DNA of 64,000 bases from Pelagimonas sp017744045 (GCF_017744045.1 NZ_JAGHRD010000001.1), one strand, 5' to 3'. Counted from the stretch's first letter, positions 17,506-27,416 are shown. Notes: generated by a model not told the origin, from the sequence alone. Made by a program: numbers and translations.

Positions 17506-19503
17506 TTAATGCCCGCCGAATTTGAGTCGGCTTGGAAGCGGGGGGTAGTTTCGGCGCTGGGCAACGTCATCCACAAATCCGGCGTCAAAGGGTTGGTTCA
17601 GATCGGCACCGTCAAAGGGCAATCCGCCGACCTTGCTTTTGGGAAAGCTTCCATCATCCAGCGGCGCAATGGAAGTACTGATTTCCTTGGCCTTCTTGGT
17701 GACTTGCCGTGTAATCCGTCGCGCCTCGGCGTCGCTGGTCACCACCTGCGGGCGGATCAGCATCAGCAAAACGCGCTGCGATTTATTGCTGTTCTTGCCT
17801 TTGAAAAGCGCGCCTAAAACCGGGAGCTTGGACAGGCCCGGCACGCGCTGCGAGACCGATCCATTGCCGTTTTCCAACAACCCGCCCAGCATGATCACAG
17901 ATCCATCGCGTACCAGCACAGTGGTGGACAAAGACCGCCGTGTGGTGATTTCACCACCCGAAGAGGCGTTGTCGCTGGTCAGGTTTGAGACCTCTTGTTT
18001 GATCAGCAGACGCACGGTGCGGTCGGCGTTGATCTGCGGCGTGACGTTCAGCGTTAAGCCCACATCCTGACGTTCAATGGTCTGGAACGGGTTTTCAACC
18101 GCGCTTTCACCAACGGTTGAAAAGCTGCCGGTGACAAAGGGTACGTTCTGCGCCACGACAATCTCGGCCTCTTCGTTGTTTAAGGTCAGAACCGAGGGGG
18201 TCGATAGCAGACGGGTTGAGTTCAGCGAAGTAATGGCGGTCAGCAAGCCGATCAGCCCGTCATTGCCGCGTCGATGGTTCACCGCCAAAACACCGCCATT
18301 TCCGGGGTCGCCTCCGGTGCCGCTGGTCACGGCCGAGATCAGGTTGATCAGGCTGGTGCGCCCGGGCAGGGCGAATTGCGCGCCACCGACCAAAGCATCG
18401 TTCAGGATGGCACCAAACTGGACTGAGAGGTCAGACAACCCTTCGACCGACATCTCAAATATCACCGCCTCGACAAGCACCTGTTTTGGGCGCTGATCAA
18501 GGTAATGGATCATCTTGGCGATATCGCTGATCCGCTCTTGCGGGGCGGAGACCAGCAAAGAGTTGGTCTGCAGTTCCGGCACAATGCGGATGGGTTCGCG
18601 AACACCGGTTGGGTCCTCGGTGTTCAATGTGCGCATGACAACCTCAGCGATTGAGGTCGCATCAGCATAATTCAACGGAATGGCGCGGGACACCACTGTG
18701 TCGCGCTGTGTGTCCAGCTCGGCCACCAGAACGCGCACGCGATGACGAATGGCCTCGGACCCGGAAATCAGCAACGCATTGGAGCGCCGATCGACGGTGA
18801 CGGTTGAGCTGTCCTCGAGAATCTCCATCGCCTGAATGACCTGCATCACCTCTGCCGCGTTGGCGTTGCTCAGCCGCAGGATTTCGATGGGTTGGGTCTT
18901 GGACGGTTTGTCGAGCTGGTCGATCAGCTTGGCAATGCGATCAATATTGGCCCCACGATCCGACAGGATCAACCGGTCAGACCCTGGCACCGCCGTGATA
19001 ATCGCCTCGGATGGCAACAGCGGGCGGACAACTTCGATGGCCTCTTGGGGGGTGATGTCATGCACGCGGATCACGCGGGTTTCAAAGCCGCCGGGCAGCG
19101 CGTCGCCGCTTGTGGCCAATTCGCGCGCCGAATTCAACGGCACGATCCGGTCGGCCCCGGCCCCATCAACAATGGTCAGCCTGTTCAGCTCCAAAACAGA
19201 CAAAAAGACCTGATAGAGGTCTTCATTCGACATTTCCTCGGGCGACAGCACGGTGACCGTGCCACGCACTCCGGGATCAAGGACAAAGCTGCGCCCGGTG
19301 GCCTCGGATACGATTTCCACAAAGTTGCGAAGGTCGGCATCGCGCAGGTTCAGGGTGACCTGCGCCTGTGATTTGCTGGGGAGGGTCGCGCTAATACAAA
19401 GAAACAAAAGGAAAAAACAAAGACACTGACAGCCACGCAACAGATGGGACAAGGCCACGGAGAAACCGGCCCTGACGGGGGTCTGCAATGCTTGATGCAT
19501 CAT
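17506..19503 (-). CDS. gspD: Type II secretion outer-membrane secretin GspD
   Basis: A 665-residue secretin: signal peptide (CLCFFLLFLCISATLP), N0 domain (VTLNLRDADLRNFVEIVSEA), N1-N3 repeats (LRLSNANAAEVMQVI, IPLNYADATSIAEVV), and the C-terminal secretin domain (LSTPSVLTLNNEEAEIVVA, VPGLSKLPVLGALF). It forms the outer-membrane gate for folded exoproteins. A short hydrophilic C-terminal extension may be the pilotin-binding S-domain. First gene of gspD-E-F; the 171 bp to tex should hold its promoter, although no clear hexamers stand out there. Confidence 0.95.
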   Translation of the reverse strand: MMHQALQTPVRAGFSVALSHLLRGCQCLCFFLLFLCISATLPSKSQAQVTLNLRDADLRNFVEIVSEATGRSFVLDPGVRGTVTVLSPEEMSNEDLYQVFLSVLELNRLTIVDGAGADRIVPLNSARELATSGDALPGGFETRVIRVHDITPQEAIEVVRPLLPSEAIITAVPGSDRLILSDRGANIDRIAKLIDQLDKPSKTQPIEILRLSNANAAEVMQVIQAMEILEDSSTVTVDRRSNALLISGSEAIRHRVRVLVAELDTQRDTVVSRAIPLNYADATSIAEVVMRTLNTEDPTGVREPIRIVPELQTNSLLVSAPQERISDIAKMIHYLDQRPKQVLVEAVIFEMSVEGLSDLSVQFGAILNDALVGGAQFALPGRTSLINLISAVTSGTGGDPGNGGVLAVNHRRGNDGLIGLLTAITSLNSTRLLSTPSVLTLNNEEAEIVVAQNVPFVTGSFSTVGESAVENPFQTIERQDVGLTLNVTPQINADRTVRLLIKQEVSNLTSDNASSGGEITTRRSLSTTVLVRDGSVIMLGGLLENGNGSVSQRVPGLSKLPVLGALFKGKNSNKSQRVLLMLIRPQVVTSDAEARRITRQVTKKAKEISTSIAPLDDGSFPKSKVGGLPFDGADLNQPFDAGFVDDVAQRRNYPPLPSRLKFGGH

Positions 19504-19674
19504 GATCTGCTCTCATTTGTGGGGCTTTTTCGCCCCTTGCTTTGATTATTTGCAGTGATCATAGGCCAAAACCGCAGAAAACGCACGGGTTTCTAACGGT
19601 TTGGGCACAATGCGGTCAAAGCGATGCAAATGCACCATGAATAGAGTGTGAGACCTGGCAGTTCTATCAGATCA

Positions 19675-22029
19675 TCACCGCTTTTTACGCGACATCGCCT
19701 CTTGCAAAGCGGCCCCAAGTGCACCGGATTGGTTGCTTTGGCTCGGTTTCGCGCTGTAGCCCTTGTTATTGCCTTGGCGCGGCTGCCTTGGTCCCTTGGA
19801 TGGGCCGTTGGCCCCGCGATCATCGCGGCGGTCATTGCGTTGATCATTGCCGGGTTTCTTCATCGAAAGCCCGATGCGTTTGCGGGCCACATCGACCTCG
19901 GTTACACGCACTTTGACCACATCACCGGCTTTGACCACGTCATGGGGATCTTTGACGAACTTGTCGGCAAGCTGGCTGATATGGACCAAACCATCCTGAT
20001 GCACACCAATATCCACAAAGGCTCCAAAGGCGGCGACATTGGTCACCGTTCCCTCAAGCGACATGCCAGGGCGCAGGTCTTTGATATCCTCGATCCCATC
20101 GGCAAAGCTGGCGGTTTTGAAATCCGGGCGCGGATCGCGGCCAGGTTTTTCAAGCTCCTGAAAGATGTCGCGCACGGTGGGTAGGCCAAATCGGTCGTCG
20201 ACAAACTGCTCGGCACGCAGACCGCGCAGGGCCTTGTCATCACCGGCAATGGCGCGCAGATCGCGACCACAAGACGCAACGATCCGCCGCGCCACGTCAT
20301 AAGCCTCCGGGTGGACCGAAGAGGCGTCCAGCGGCTCATCCCCCTCGCGAATGCGTAGGAATCCCGCGCATTGCTCAAACGCTTTCGGCCCAAGACCTGA
20401 GACCTTGAGCAGCGCCTTACGCGAGGCAAAGGCCCCGTTGATATCGCGGTGATCGACGATGGATTGCGCCAGCGAAGGCCCAAGCCCAGCCACATGCGAG
20501 AGCAGCGGTGCAGAGGCGGTGTTAAGGTCAACGCCAACGGCGTTCACTGCGTCTTCGACCACGGCCTCAAGCGTTTTGGCAAGGCGACGCTGGTCAACAT
20601 CGTGCTGATATTGGCCAACCCCTATGGATTGTGGTTCGATTTTGACCAATTCGGCCAGCGGGTCCTGCAAGCGGCGCGCAATTGACACGGCACCGCGCAA
20701 AGACACGTCGAGATCGGGGAATTCCCGCGCCGCCAGTTCTGAGGCTGAATAGACCGAGGCCCCGGCCTCGGACACTACAACCTGGGTGGGTTTCTTGACC
20801 GCGGGTGGCAACAATTTCAGGGTTTCAGCCACAAGTTTTTCGGTCTCGCGGCTGGCGGTGCCATTGCCGATGGCGACCAGATCAACATTGTGGCGTTGGA
20901 TCAGCTCAATGATCTTGGCCTCAGATCCGCGCACATCCATTTTGGGCTGAAACGGGTAGATAGTCGCGGTGTCGAGCAGTTTGCCAGTCGCATCGACCAC
21001 CGCGACTTTGACACCTGTGCGGATACCGGGATCAAGCCCAAGCGTGGCACGCGGACCGGCGGGGGCGGCCAGTAGCAGATCTTTGAGGTTGCGAGCGAAA
21101 ACGGTGATGGCTTCCTCGTGGGCACGTTGGCGCAGATCGGTAAGCAGGTCCATATACATGGACAGGCTCAGTTTGATCCGCCAGGTCCAGCTGGCGGCTT
21201 TGCGCAGCCAGGCGTCGCCCGGCCCATCGCCACGAATGCCAATGGCCGCGCCAATGATCGTCTCGGCCCGTGCGACGCCGGTTTCAGGGTCAGGCGCAAT
21301 GTCGATAGTGACAATTTCCTCTTTCGAGGCGCGCAGGATGGCCAAAGCGCGGTGCGCGGCAATATCCGACCATTTTTCGGAATGGTCGAAATAGTCCGAA
21401 AATTTGGCCCCCGCCTGTTCTTTGCCCTCAGCCACGCGCGAGGTAATAACCGCTTCGGCCTTCATGAACTCGCGCAACCGACCCAGCAGATCGGCGTTTT
21501 CGGTCAGCTCTTCGGCCAGGATATCGCGCGCGCCGTTCAATGCGGTTTTCACATCCGCCACAGCGTCGGAGACATAGCCTGCCGCCAAAGCCTCGGGGTC
21601 AGCGGTGCGATCGTCCAAAATCGCGCGCAACAAAGGCTCCAGCCCATTTTCGCGGGCAATCATCGCCTTGGTGCGGCGTTTGGGTTTGTAGGGCAGGTAG
21701 ATATCTTCGAGCGCCGATTTGGTCTCGGCCCCGGCAATGGCACGGGTCAGATCGTCGGTCAGTTTGCCCTGATCCTTGATGGATTGCAGGATGGTCGCAC
21801 GGCGGGCTTCCATGTCGCGCAAATAGCCCAGCCGATCCGCCAAAAGCCGCAATTGGCTGTCATCCAGCCCACCGGTGACCTCTTTGCGGTAGCGTGCCAC
21901 AAAAGGAACCGTCGCACCGCCATCCAGCAGCTCGACCGCAGCCGTGACCTGATTGGTATTGGCCCCAATGTCAGAGGCAATGGTGCGGGCGATACGGGTG
22001 GCGGTCTGATCCAAAACAGGCTCCTGCAA
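19675..22029 (-). CDS. tex: Tex-family RNA-binding transcription accessory protein
   Basis: A 784-residue Tex/YhgF protein of full length. N-terminal helical region (VPFVARYRKEVTGGLDDSQL), a YqgF/RNase H-like domain (TLGLDPGIRTGVKVAVVDATG), helix-hairpin-helix modules (LLSHVAGLGPSLAQSIVDHR) and a C-terminal S1 domain (LEGTVTNVAAFGAFVDIGVHQDGLVHIS cut short here: EGTVTNVAAFGAFVDIG). The tail is Arg/Asn/Gln-rich. Tex acts on nucleic acids in transcription and RNA quality control. It appears to be a single-gene unit, with a 121 bp gap to the next gene upstream on the same strand. Confidence 0.95.
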   Translation of the reverse strand: MQEPVLDQTATRIARTIASDIGANTNQVTAAVELLDGGATVPFVARYRKEVTGGLDDSQLRLLADRLGYLRDMEARRATILQSIKDQGKLTDDLTRAIAGAETKSALEDIYLPYKPKRRTKAMIARENGLEPLLRAILDDRTADPEALAAGYVSDAVADVKTALNGARDILAEELTENADLLGRLREFMKAEAVITSRVAEGKEQAGAKFSDYFDHSEKWSDIAAHRALAILRASKEEIVTIDIAPDPETGVARAETIIGAAIGIRGDGPGDAWLRKAASWTWRIKLSLSMYMDLLTDLRQRAHEEAITVFARNLKDLLLAAPAGPRATLGLDPGIRTGVKVAVVDATGKLLDTATIYPFQPKMDVRGSEAKIIELIQRHNVDLVAIGNGTASRETEKLVAETLKLLPPAVKKPTQVVVSEAGASVYSASELAAREFPDLDVSLRGAVSIARRLQDPLAELVKIEPQSIGVGQYQHDVDQRRLAKTLEAVVEDAVNAVGVDLNTASAPLLSHVAGLGPSLAQSIVDHRDINGAFASRKALLKVSGLGPKAFEQCAGFLRIREGDEPLDASSVHPEAYDVARRIVASCGRDLRAIAGDDKALRGLRAEQFVDDRFGLPTVRDIFQELEKPGRDPRPDFKTASFADGIEDIKDLRPGMSLEGTVTNVAAFGAFVDIGVHQDGLVHISQLADKFVKDPHDVVKAGDVVKVRVTEVDVARKRIGLSMKKPGNDQRNDRRDDRGANGPSKGPRQPRQGNNKGYSAKPSQSNQSGALGAALQEAMSRKKR

Positions 22030-22151
22030 ACAAATCGGAAACCTGTGATAGCCCCGAGGGCTGTCGGGTCCAAGGACTAATTGTTCAGGATCGAATTTCG
22101 GAAAATTTTGGCGCAGTTCTAAGAGGGAGCTTCCGCACTGCGTCGGAAAAA

Positions 22152-22469
22152 TCAGCCCAGCAGGCCGAGGATCAGCGATAGGGCGATCAGCATATCAATC
22201 AGGATAAAGGACCATGTCACCCATTTGCGGATTTCGAATTGGTCGCGGCGTTTGAAGGCAATGGTGCCTCCGGTGGTGACCGCGATCAACGCGATGATTT
22301 GTGTTGCCGCACCGCCGATGGACATGGCGACCATATAGCCCAGGATGAGATAGACCAAACCCACGGGGACCAGGGCCCAGGTGTCGCGTCGACGCCCGTC
22401 CATCATCCACTCGGTTGCGTGCCAGACCCCGGTAAAGACGAGAAGCCCGCCTGCTATTCCTGCATACAT
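22152..22469 (-). CDS. Small integral membrane protein, unknown
   Basis: 105 residues with three to four predicted membrane helices (AGIAGGLLVFTGVWHATEWM, WALVPVGLVYLILGYMVAM, ATQIIALIAVTTGGTIAF, WSFILIDMLIALSLILGLLG). No family recognised. It lies 17 bases downstream of the diheme cytochrome gene on the same strand, so the two may be co-transcribed and the product could be a membrane partner. Confidence 0.75.
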   Translation of the reverse strand: MYAGIAGGLLVFTGVWHATEWMMDGRRRDTWALVPVGLVYLILGYMVAMSIGGAATQIIALIAVTTGGTIAFKRRDQFEIRKWVTWSFILIDMLIALSLILGLLG

Positions 22470-22486
22470 ACTGAACTCCTTCGCCT

Positions 22487-23113
22487 TTATGGGCAGGGCT
22501 GGCCTGCCACGCCCCAGATTGCCATGTCATCTACATGCTGCTGAAGGCTGTAGGGCGCAGGTTCGCGGGTGCCACCGGGGTTCCACCCCCACAACACGGG
22601 CCCATGCAGGCTGGCATCGTGAATAAGATGGTCTACCAGACCCTCCCAATCGCGGCCCCCATTGCGTTCAGGGTCTTTCATTTGTGCACAGATCTCTTTG
22701 TCGCTCTTACCAAACCAGACAAATTCGACCGGAGCCAACTGCCAATCGATACCGAAATGCGGCGGGGCATGAGGCGCGCTGGCCAGATCAGAATCGGTTC
22801 GATGGCAGGTGGAGCACATGACCGTTTCTGCACCAATCCTGCTTTCACCGGCATTGATGTTCATCCCGTGCGGGCGGGTTTTGCCATAACTTGGGCCTGA
22901 CCACATGGGAATGTTGCTCTCACCCACATGGCAATTGGCGCAGCGCGGATGGCTTGCCACTTCGAAGATCCGCGCAAATGCGTCGAGCCCGTCTTCCAGG
23001 GTGACTGACCCTTGTGCCGGGATATTCTTGACGGCAATTGGGTCTCCCTCCCCCTCCGCAAGGGCGGGCGCGGCAAGAACCAAAGCCGCGATGATGTGGT
23101 TTAGCTTAATCAT
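22487..23113 (-). CDS. Periplasmic diheme c-type cytochrome
   Basis: 208 residues with a signal peptide (IIAALVLAAPALA) and two heme-binding motifs, CANCH at 58-62 and CSTCH at 100-104, suggesting a diheme electron carrier. The stretch between (NIPMWSGPSYGKTRPHGMNI) and the C-terminal half hold candidate distal Met/His ligands. No specific redox partner is evident; the only neighbour on the same transcript is a small membrane protein. Possible role: electron transfer to or from a membrane oxidoreductase. Confidence 0.82.
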   Translation of the reverse strand: MIKLNHIIAALVLAAPALAEGEGDPIAVKNIPAQGSVTLEDGLDAFARIFEVASHPRCANCHVGESNIPMWSGPSYGKTRPHGMNINAGESRIGAETVMCSTCHRTDSDLASAPHAPPHFGIDWQLAPVEFVWFGKSDKEICAQMKDPERNGGRDWEGLVDHLIHDASLHGPVLWGWNPGGTREPAPYSLQQHVDDMAIWGVAGQPCP

Positions 23114-23308
23114 GTCACGTCTCCCAAGACGGAATTGATCTGCATCTCAGCGGCAATTCCTCTGTTCGCTAGAGGTTAATGTATTTGGAATCCCCCTATT
23201 GGGAATTCACTGAATGCGCCAAAGTTCTGACATTTCGTGCCAAATGTGCTTAGGTAGAGTGCGAAGGGCGCGAAAGTGGTCCGTATTTGGCAGGCAATAC
23301 CGGGTGTA

Positions 23309-24310
23309 ATGATGGGCAATAAATATGCAGTTGGGCAGATGATGCAGCAGGTCAGCGCTATTCTGAACCTGGATACAGGGCGCGTTTTGGCGCGGGCAGG
23401 TTTGTCGCCCAGTCTTGCTGAAGACCCAGATTTTAGCGTTGGGTCTGATGTCTATTTCTCGCTTTGGGACGCCATGATCATCGAGGCAGATCGCCCCAGT
23501 ATCGTCATGGACCTTGCCATGGCCTATGCGCATGGCCCGTTCCTGCCGCCGATTTTTGCCTTTTCCTGCGCTGATACCCTGGCTTTGGGATTGGAAAGGC
23601 TGTCTGTTTTCAAACCCTTGATCGGCCCGATGGTGTTTTCCGTAACACGACCAGAGGGCAAAGTGCGCATGTCGATCAAGGCCCTTGATCCGGCGGTTGA
23701 ACTGCCGGCCAGTTTGGGTCTTTTCGAGCTGCTGTATATTACGGAATGCGCGCGCGTGTTTTCCGGGACCAAAGTGACTCCCGTGGAAATGACCGTGACC
23801 GCGCCGGTAGCTATGGATGAGGCAACGGAAAACCTGCTGCAAAAGGCACCAAAGGTCACCGGAGACCTTACCCTGACCTTCAGCGCCGAGGATGCGGATT
23901 TGCCATTGATCACGCGCAGCCAATCCCTCTGGGAAACGCTGGAACCGGACCTTCTGGAACAGTTGGAAACGCAGTCAGGCTCAGCAACGATGACGGGCCG
24001 CATCAAGCAAGCCCTGACCGAAGCGCTGCCCGGCGGGTCCGCATCGGTCGAAAACATGGCGCGAAAGCTGAACATCAGCAAACGCAGTTTGCAGCGACGA
24101 CTGAGCGAAGAAGGGACAAGCTTTCAGGGGATTCTAAGCGACGTGCGCCACAATATGGCGATCCGCTATCTCAAAGAAAGCGGGCTTAGCATCCCGGAGA
24201 TTTCATACCTTCTGGGCTTTCGCGATACGTCGTCTTTTTTCCGAGCGTTTCAGGGGTGGACGGGCTCCACTCCCGGTGACTACCGGGCCACGGATACCGC
24301 GATGCATTAG
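23309..24310 (+). CDS. AraC-family transcription regulator
   Basis: 333 residues from the ATG at 23309 (an in-frame GTG lies at 23276). The N-terminal domain is of the OruR/arabinose-binding-like type (KYAVGQMMQQVSAILN, DVYFSLWDAMI), and the C-terminal double HTH is clear (VENMARKLNISKRSLQRRLS, then ISYLLGFRDTSSFFRAFQGW and TPGDYR). Divergent from the cytochrome gene across 195 bp, so that gene is a possible target. The TAG stop is followed by GGTCAG, similar to the element ends elsewhere but without further match. Confidence 0.9.
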   Translation: MMGNKYAVGQMMQQVSAILNLDTGRVLARAGLSPSLAEDPDFSVGSDVYFSLWDAMIIEADRPSIVMDLAMAYAHGPFLPPIFAFSCADTLALGLERLSVFKPLIGPMVFSVTRPEGKVRMSIKALDPAVELPASLGLFELLYITECARVFSGTKVTPVEMTVTAPVAMDEATENLLQKAPKVTGDLTLTFSAEDADLPLITRSQSLWETLEPDLLEQLETQSGSATMTGRIKQALTEALPGGSASVENMARKLNISKRSLQRRLSEEGTSFQGILSDVRHNMAIRYLKESGLSIPEISYLLGFRDTSSFFRAFQGWTGSTPGDYRATDTAMH

Positions 24311-24337
24311 GGTCAGAATGGCCGTGGGTTCAGAAGC

Positions 24338-25174
24338 CTAACCTGCCGCCAAAGCAGATTGTCTCAGGCGCGCCAGCCTCCCATTATACTCTGCGCCAAA
24401 AACAAAGATCACGGCCATCAAATATAGGAAAACCAAGGTGGCCATGACTCCGGCCAAACCGGCATAGGTGACGCTATAGGTGGAAAAATTGGTGAGGTAG
24501 AGCTCGAACAGCTTTGCAGACACCGCCCATAGACAGACTGTCAGAAGCACACCGGGCAACAGCTCTTTGACTGGGCGATGAACGCCGGGCAGCCATTTGT
24601 GGAACGCGATCAAGGCCACGACCAAAGTGATGAGCGCGCCTGCCCAGGGTGGGCGCCATGCGCTATAGGCTTCGGGCAAGGCGTTTAGCTGGATGGCGTC
24701 GAGCAAATCCAGATAGAGCGGCCTTGCGATCACCAGCGCCGTGACCCCAATCAGGGCCGCGCCCCCTGCCAAAACGAACCCGATGCAAAGCAAACGGGTT
24801 TTCCAGAAGGGGCGCAGGTCGTCTTCGCGATAGGCATCGGTGATCGAGACCCGAATGGCATCGACCCCATTGGACGCAAAGAAAATCGCCAGCAATGCGC
24901 TGAAGGTTGCCGTGCGCCCGCTGCTTTGGGCCAGAACAGCCTGCAATTCGTTGACGATGGGGGCGGCCACGACCTCGGGCCAGGTGCCAAAGACCAGTTC
25001 GATGAGCTTGTCCGAATCCAACCCGCTGCTGCTGATCCCGGCCAGAGACAGGACAAAGATACAGAACGGAAAAAGGGCAAACATCATCGACAGCGCAATA
25101 TGGCTGCTGCGCTGCCAGCCCTTTTTGTCATCAAACTGAACAATCGCCTCTTTCAAGGCTTGCAAATAAAGCAT
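24338..25174 (-). CDS. YihY/BrkB-family inner-membrane protein
   Basis: 278 residues, six membrane helices, with the family pattern HIALSMMFALFPFCIFVLSLAG near the N-terminus, ASNGVDAIRVSITDAYRE, and LYLTNFSTYSVTYAGLAGVM towards the end. This family was once annotated as ribonuclease BN; that activity belongs to another protein and the true role is unsettled. It stands alone, facing the AraC gene tail-to-tail. Confidence 0.88.
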   Translation of the reverse strand: MLYLQALKEAIVQFDDKKGWQRSSHIALSMMFALFPFCIFVLSLAGISSSGLDSDKLIELVFGTWPEVVAAPIVNELQAVLAQSSGRTATFSALLAIFFASNGVDAIRVSITDAYREDDLRPFWKTRLLCIGFVLAGGAALIGVTALVIARPLYLDLLDAIQLNALPEAYSAWRPPWAGALITLVVALIAFHKWLPGVHRPVKELLPGVLLTVCLWAVSAKLFELYLTNFSTYSVTYAGLAGVMATLVFLYLMAVIFVFGAEYNGRLARLRQSALAAG

Positions 25175-25249
25175 TCTGAACTTTCCAATCCAAGCCGCGT
25201 CACTATGCGGCCAAGATTGGAGGAAGCTCGGCGATTGTCCAGCCTGCCT

Positions 25250-26233
25250 TTAGGCGTTTACGTCGACAACGACGCGGCCTTGTACCTTCCCTTGCAGGAT
25301 GTCTGCGCCCAGTTGGGGCAGATCGTCCAGTGTGGCCGGTTTGACCATGGCCTCAAGCTTGTCCATCGGCAGGTCTTTGGCGATGCGCTGCCAGGCGCGC
25401 AAGCGGTTGTCATAGGGCTGCATGACGCTGTCGATCCCCAGCAGGTTCACACCGCGCAACAGGAAGGGCACCACGGTGGCAGGCAGGTTTGCACCGCCGG
25501 CCAATCCAATCGCCGCAACGCTGGCCCCATATTGCAGCTGCCCTAGTACGCGAGCCAGCATCGCGCCGCCCACGGCGTCGACACATCCACCCCAGGTTTC
25601 GCTTTCGAGCGGGCGTTTCACGGTTTCACTCAGCTCTTCACGCGCCACGATTTGGGTGGCCCCGAGCGAGGCGATGTAATCGCTGCTATCGGGGCGCCCG
25701 GTGACACCGGCCACCTGATGGCCGAGATTGGCGAGGATCGCCGTTGCGACCGAGCCAACGCCCCCCGCAGCCCCGGTCACCAGCACCGGACCATCCTTGA
25801 TCCCGTGATCTTCCAGCGCCATCACAGCCAGCATCGCGGTGAAGCCCGCCGTGCCCACGGCCATGGCCTGCTTGGTGCTTAGCCCTTCGGGCAATGGCAC
25901 CAACATATCCGCCTTGACCCGCGCCTTTTGTGCATAACCGCCCCAGCGGTTTTCACCAACACGCCAACCGGTCAACACCACCTTGTCGCCGGGCTTGTAA
26001 CGCGCGTCATCCGAAGCTTCGACTGTGCCAGCAAAATCGATTCCCGGCACATGCGGGTAGGTGCGCACCAGCCCACCGCCCGGCCCAATGCACAGCCCGT
26101 CCTTGTAGTTGACGGTGGAATAGTCCACCGCAACCAGAACGTCGCCTTCGGGCAGCTGGTCTTCGCTGATCTCACCCACCGCGGCCGAGGTCTTGCCCTC
26201 GTCGTTTTTCTCAACAATCAAAGCTTTGAACAT
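25250..26233 (-). CDS. acuI: Acryloyl-CoA reductase AcuI (YhdH/YhfP quinone-oxidoreductase family)
   Basis: 327 residues, zinc-independent MDR fold with the NADPH-binding GAAGGVGSVATAILANLG and the family signature STVNYKDGLCI near the N-terminus. AcuI reduces toxic acryloyl-CoA to propionyl-CoA in DMSP catabolism. It follows dmdA by 9 bp on the same strand; a dmdA-acuI operon is established in Ruegeria pomeroyi and other roseobacters, which supports the specific assignment over a generic oxidoreductase. Confidence 0.93.
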   Translation of the reverse strand: MFKALIVEKNDEGKTSAAVGEISEDQLPEGDVLVAVDYSTVNYKDGLCIGPGGGLVRTYPHVPGIDFAGTVEASDDARYKPGDKVVLTGWRVGENRWGGYAQKARVKADMLVPLPEGLSTKQAMAVGTAGFTAMLAVMALEDHGIKDGPVLVTGAAGGVGSVATAILANLGHQVAGVTGRPDSSDYIASLGATQIVAREELSETVKRPLESETWGGCVDAVGGAMLARVLGQLQYGASVAAIGLAGGANLPATVVPFLLRGVNLLGIDSVMQPYDNRLRAWQRIAKDLPMDKLEAMVKPATLDDLPQLGADILQGKVQGRVVVDVNA

Positions 26234-26242
26234 GGTGTTTCC

Positions 26243-27346
26243 CTAGTTCCAAAAGGTTTCCATAACAGTCGCCGGGCGCGTGCCCTGAGGCGTCTGGACC
26301 ATGAGCTCGGTGCCGCTGTCCCAATGGGTCATGCGCACCATGCCGATGGCAACATTCGTGTTGAAATCCGGAGACCAGGCGGCAGACGAAACCCGTCCGA
26401 CCTGTTTGTCCCCGGCGAGCAGGGGCCAATGTTGGTCACAGGGCGGAACCGCGTCTCCACCGATCGAAATTGCGCGGATCTGTTTGACCGGCCCTTCTTT
26501 GGCCACCCGCAGCAAAGCGTCGCGTCCGATACAGCCAATCGCCGTTTGCGTGTTGCAAAACCTGCCCAAACCGCATTCGTGGGGCGTGTTGTCGTCGGTC
26601 ATATCGTTACCATACGATAGCAAACCGCCCTCGATCCTCTCGATCAGGTTCGGGCCACCCGCATGTACGTCCAGATCACGCCCCGCCTCCATCAGGGCAT
26701 TCCACAGCGGCATGCCGATATCGCTGCCTTCAACATAGAGCTCAAACCCGCCCTGCTTCGAATATCCCGAGCGCGCGATGATCAAATTACGACCCTGAAA
26801 TTCAAACTCATCAAAGCGGAAAAACCGGATGTCGCGCACGCGGTCGCCAAAGACCCGCGCCATCAAATCATCAGAGCGCGGCCCTTGCACGGCCAAGGGC
26901 GAGACATCTGGCTCATCCACCAGAACATCCAACCGATAGCCATAGGCGATGCCTTTGACCCAATAAAGCAGATCGCTATCGGCAATGGAAATCCACCACC
27001 GATCCTCGGCCAGTTTCACCGCTACCGGATCGTTCAACATGCCGCCGGTTTCGTCGACAATCGGAACATAGTAACATTGCCCGGGATTCATCGAGCGCAA
27101 GTCGCGCGGGGTCAGAAGCTGCATCAAGCGACTGGCATCCGGGCCGCGCAGCTCGACCTGGCGTTCACAAGACACATCCCAGATTTGCACCGCCTGTTTC
27201 AGGTGATGATAATCCTCTTGGACAGAGCGAAAAACCGTGGGCAAAAGCATATGGTTATAAACCGTAAAGGCTTTGACTCCTGCGGCGTCGACACCGTCTG
27301 AAAACGGCGTGCGACGTAGGCGACGGGATAGGGACAGTTGTACCAT
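26243..27346 (-). CDS. dmdA: DMSP demethylase DmdA
   Basis: From the ATG at 27346 (GGAGAT 8-9 bases upstream) the enzyme has 367 residues. It is a GcvT-fold, tetrahydrofolate-dependent enzyme that removes one methyl from dimethylsulfoniopropionate, giving methylmercaptopropionate. The DmdA hallmarks are visible: SRRLRRTPFSDGV, SCERQVELRGPDASRLMQLL, GQCYYVPIVDETGGMLNDP, LIERIEGGLLSYGNDMT and HECGLGRFC. The TTG-initiated extension to 27361 is less likely. First gene of dmdA-acuI, divergent from a GntR regulator. Confidence 0.96.
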   Translation of the reverse strand: MVQLSLSRRLRRTPFSDGVDAAGVKAFTVYNHMLLPTVFRSVQEDYHHLKQAVQIWDVSCERQVELRGPDASRLMQLLTPRDLRSMNPGQCYYVPIVDETGGMLNDPVAVKLAEDRWWISIADSDLLYWVKGIAYGYRLDVLVDEPDVSPLAVQGPRSDDLMARVFGDRVRDIRFFRFDEFEFQGRNLIIARSGYSKQGGFELYVEGSDIGMPLWNALMEAGRDLDVHAGGPNLIERIEGGLLSYGNDMTDDNTPHECGLGRFCNTQTAIGCIGRDALLRVAKEGPVKQIRAISIGGDAVPPCDQHWPLLAGDKQVGRVSSAAWSPDFNTNVAIGMVRMTHWDSGTELMVQTPQGTRPATVMETFWN

Positions 27347-27416
27347 AGTGCGGATCTCCAATTCCGGACACGAGTTTTAGGGGTACCTCTGGGTCGGTAG
27401 GGCCTGCCTGTGGTTC

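Noticed and set aside
21118..22080. 320-codon ORF opposite tex
   Set aside because: Composition is atypical for a protein and tex is unambiguous on the other strand.
24306..24316. TAGGGTCAG at the AraC stop as a third element copy
   Set aside because: Only nine bases match and no partner end is found nearby; could be chance.
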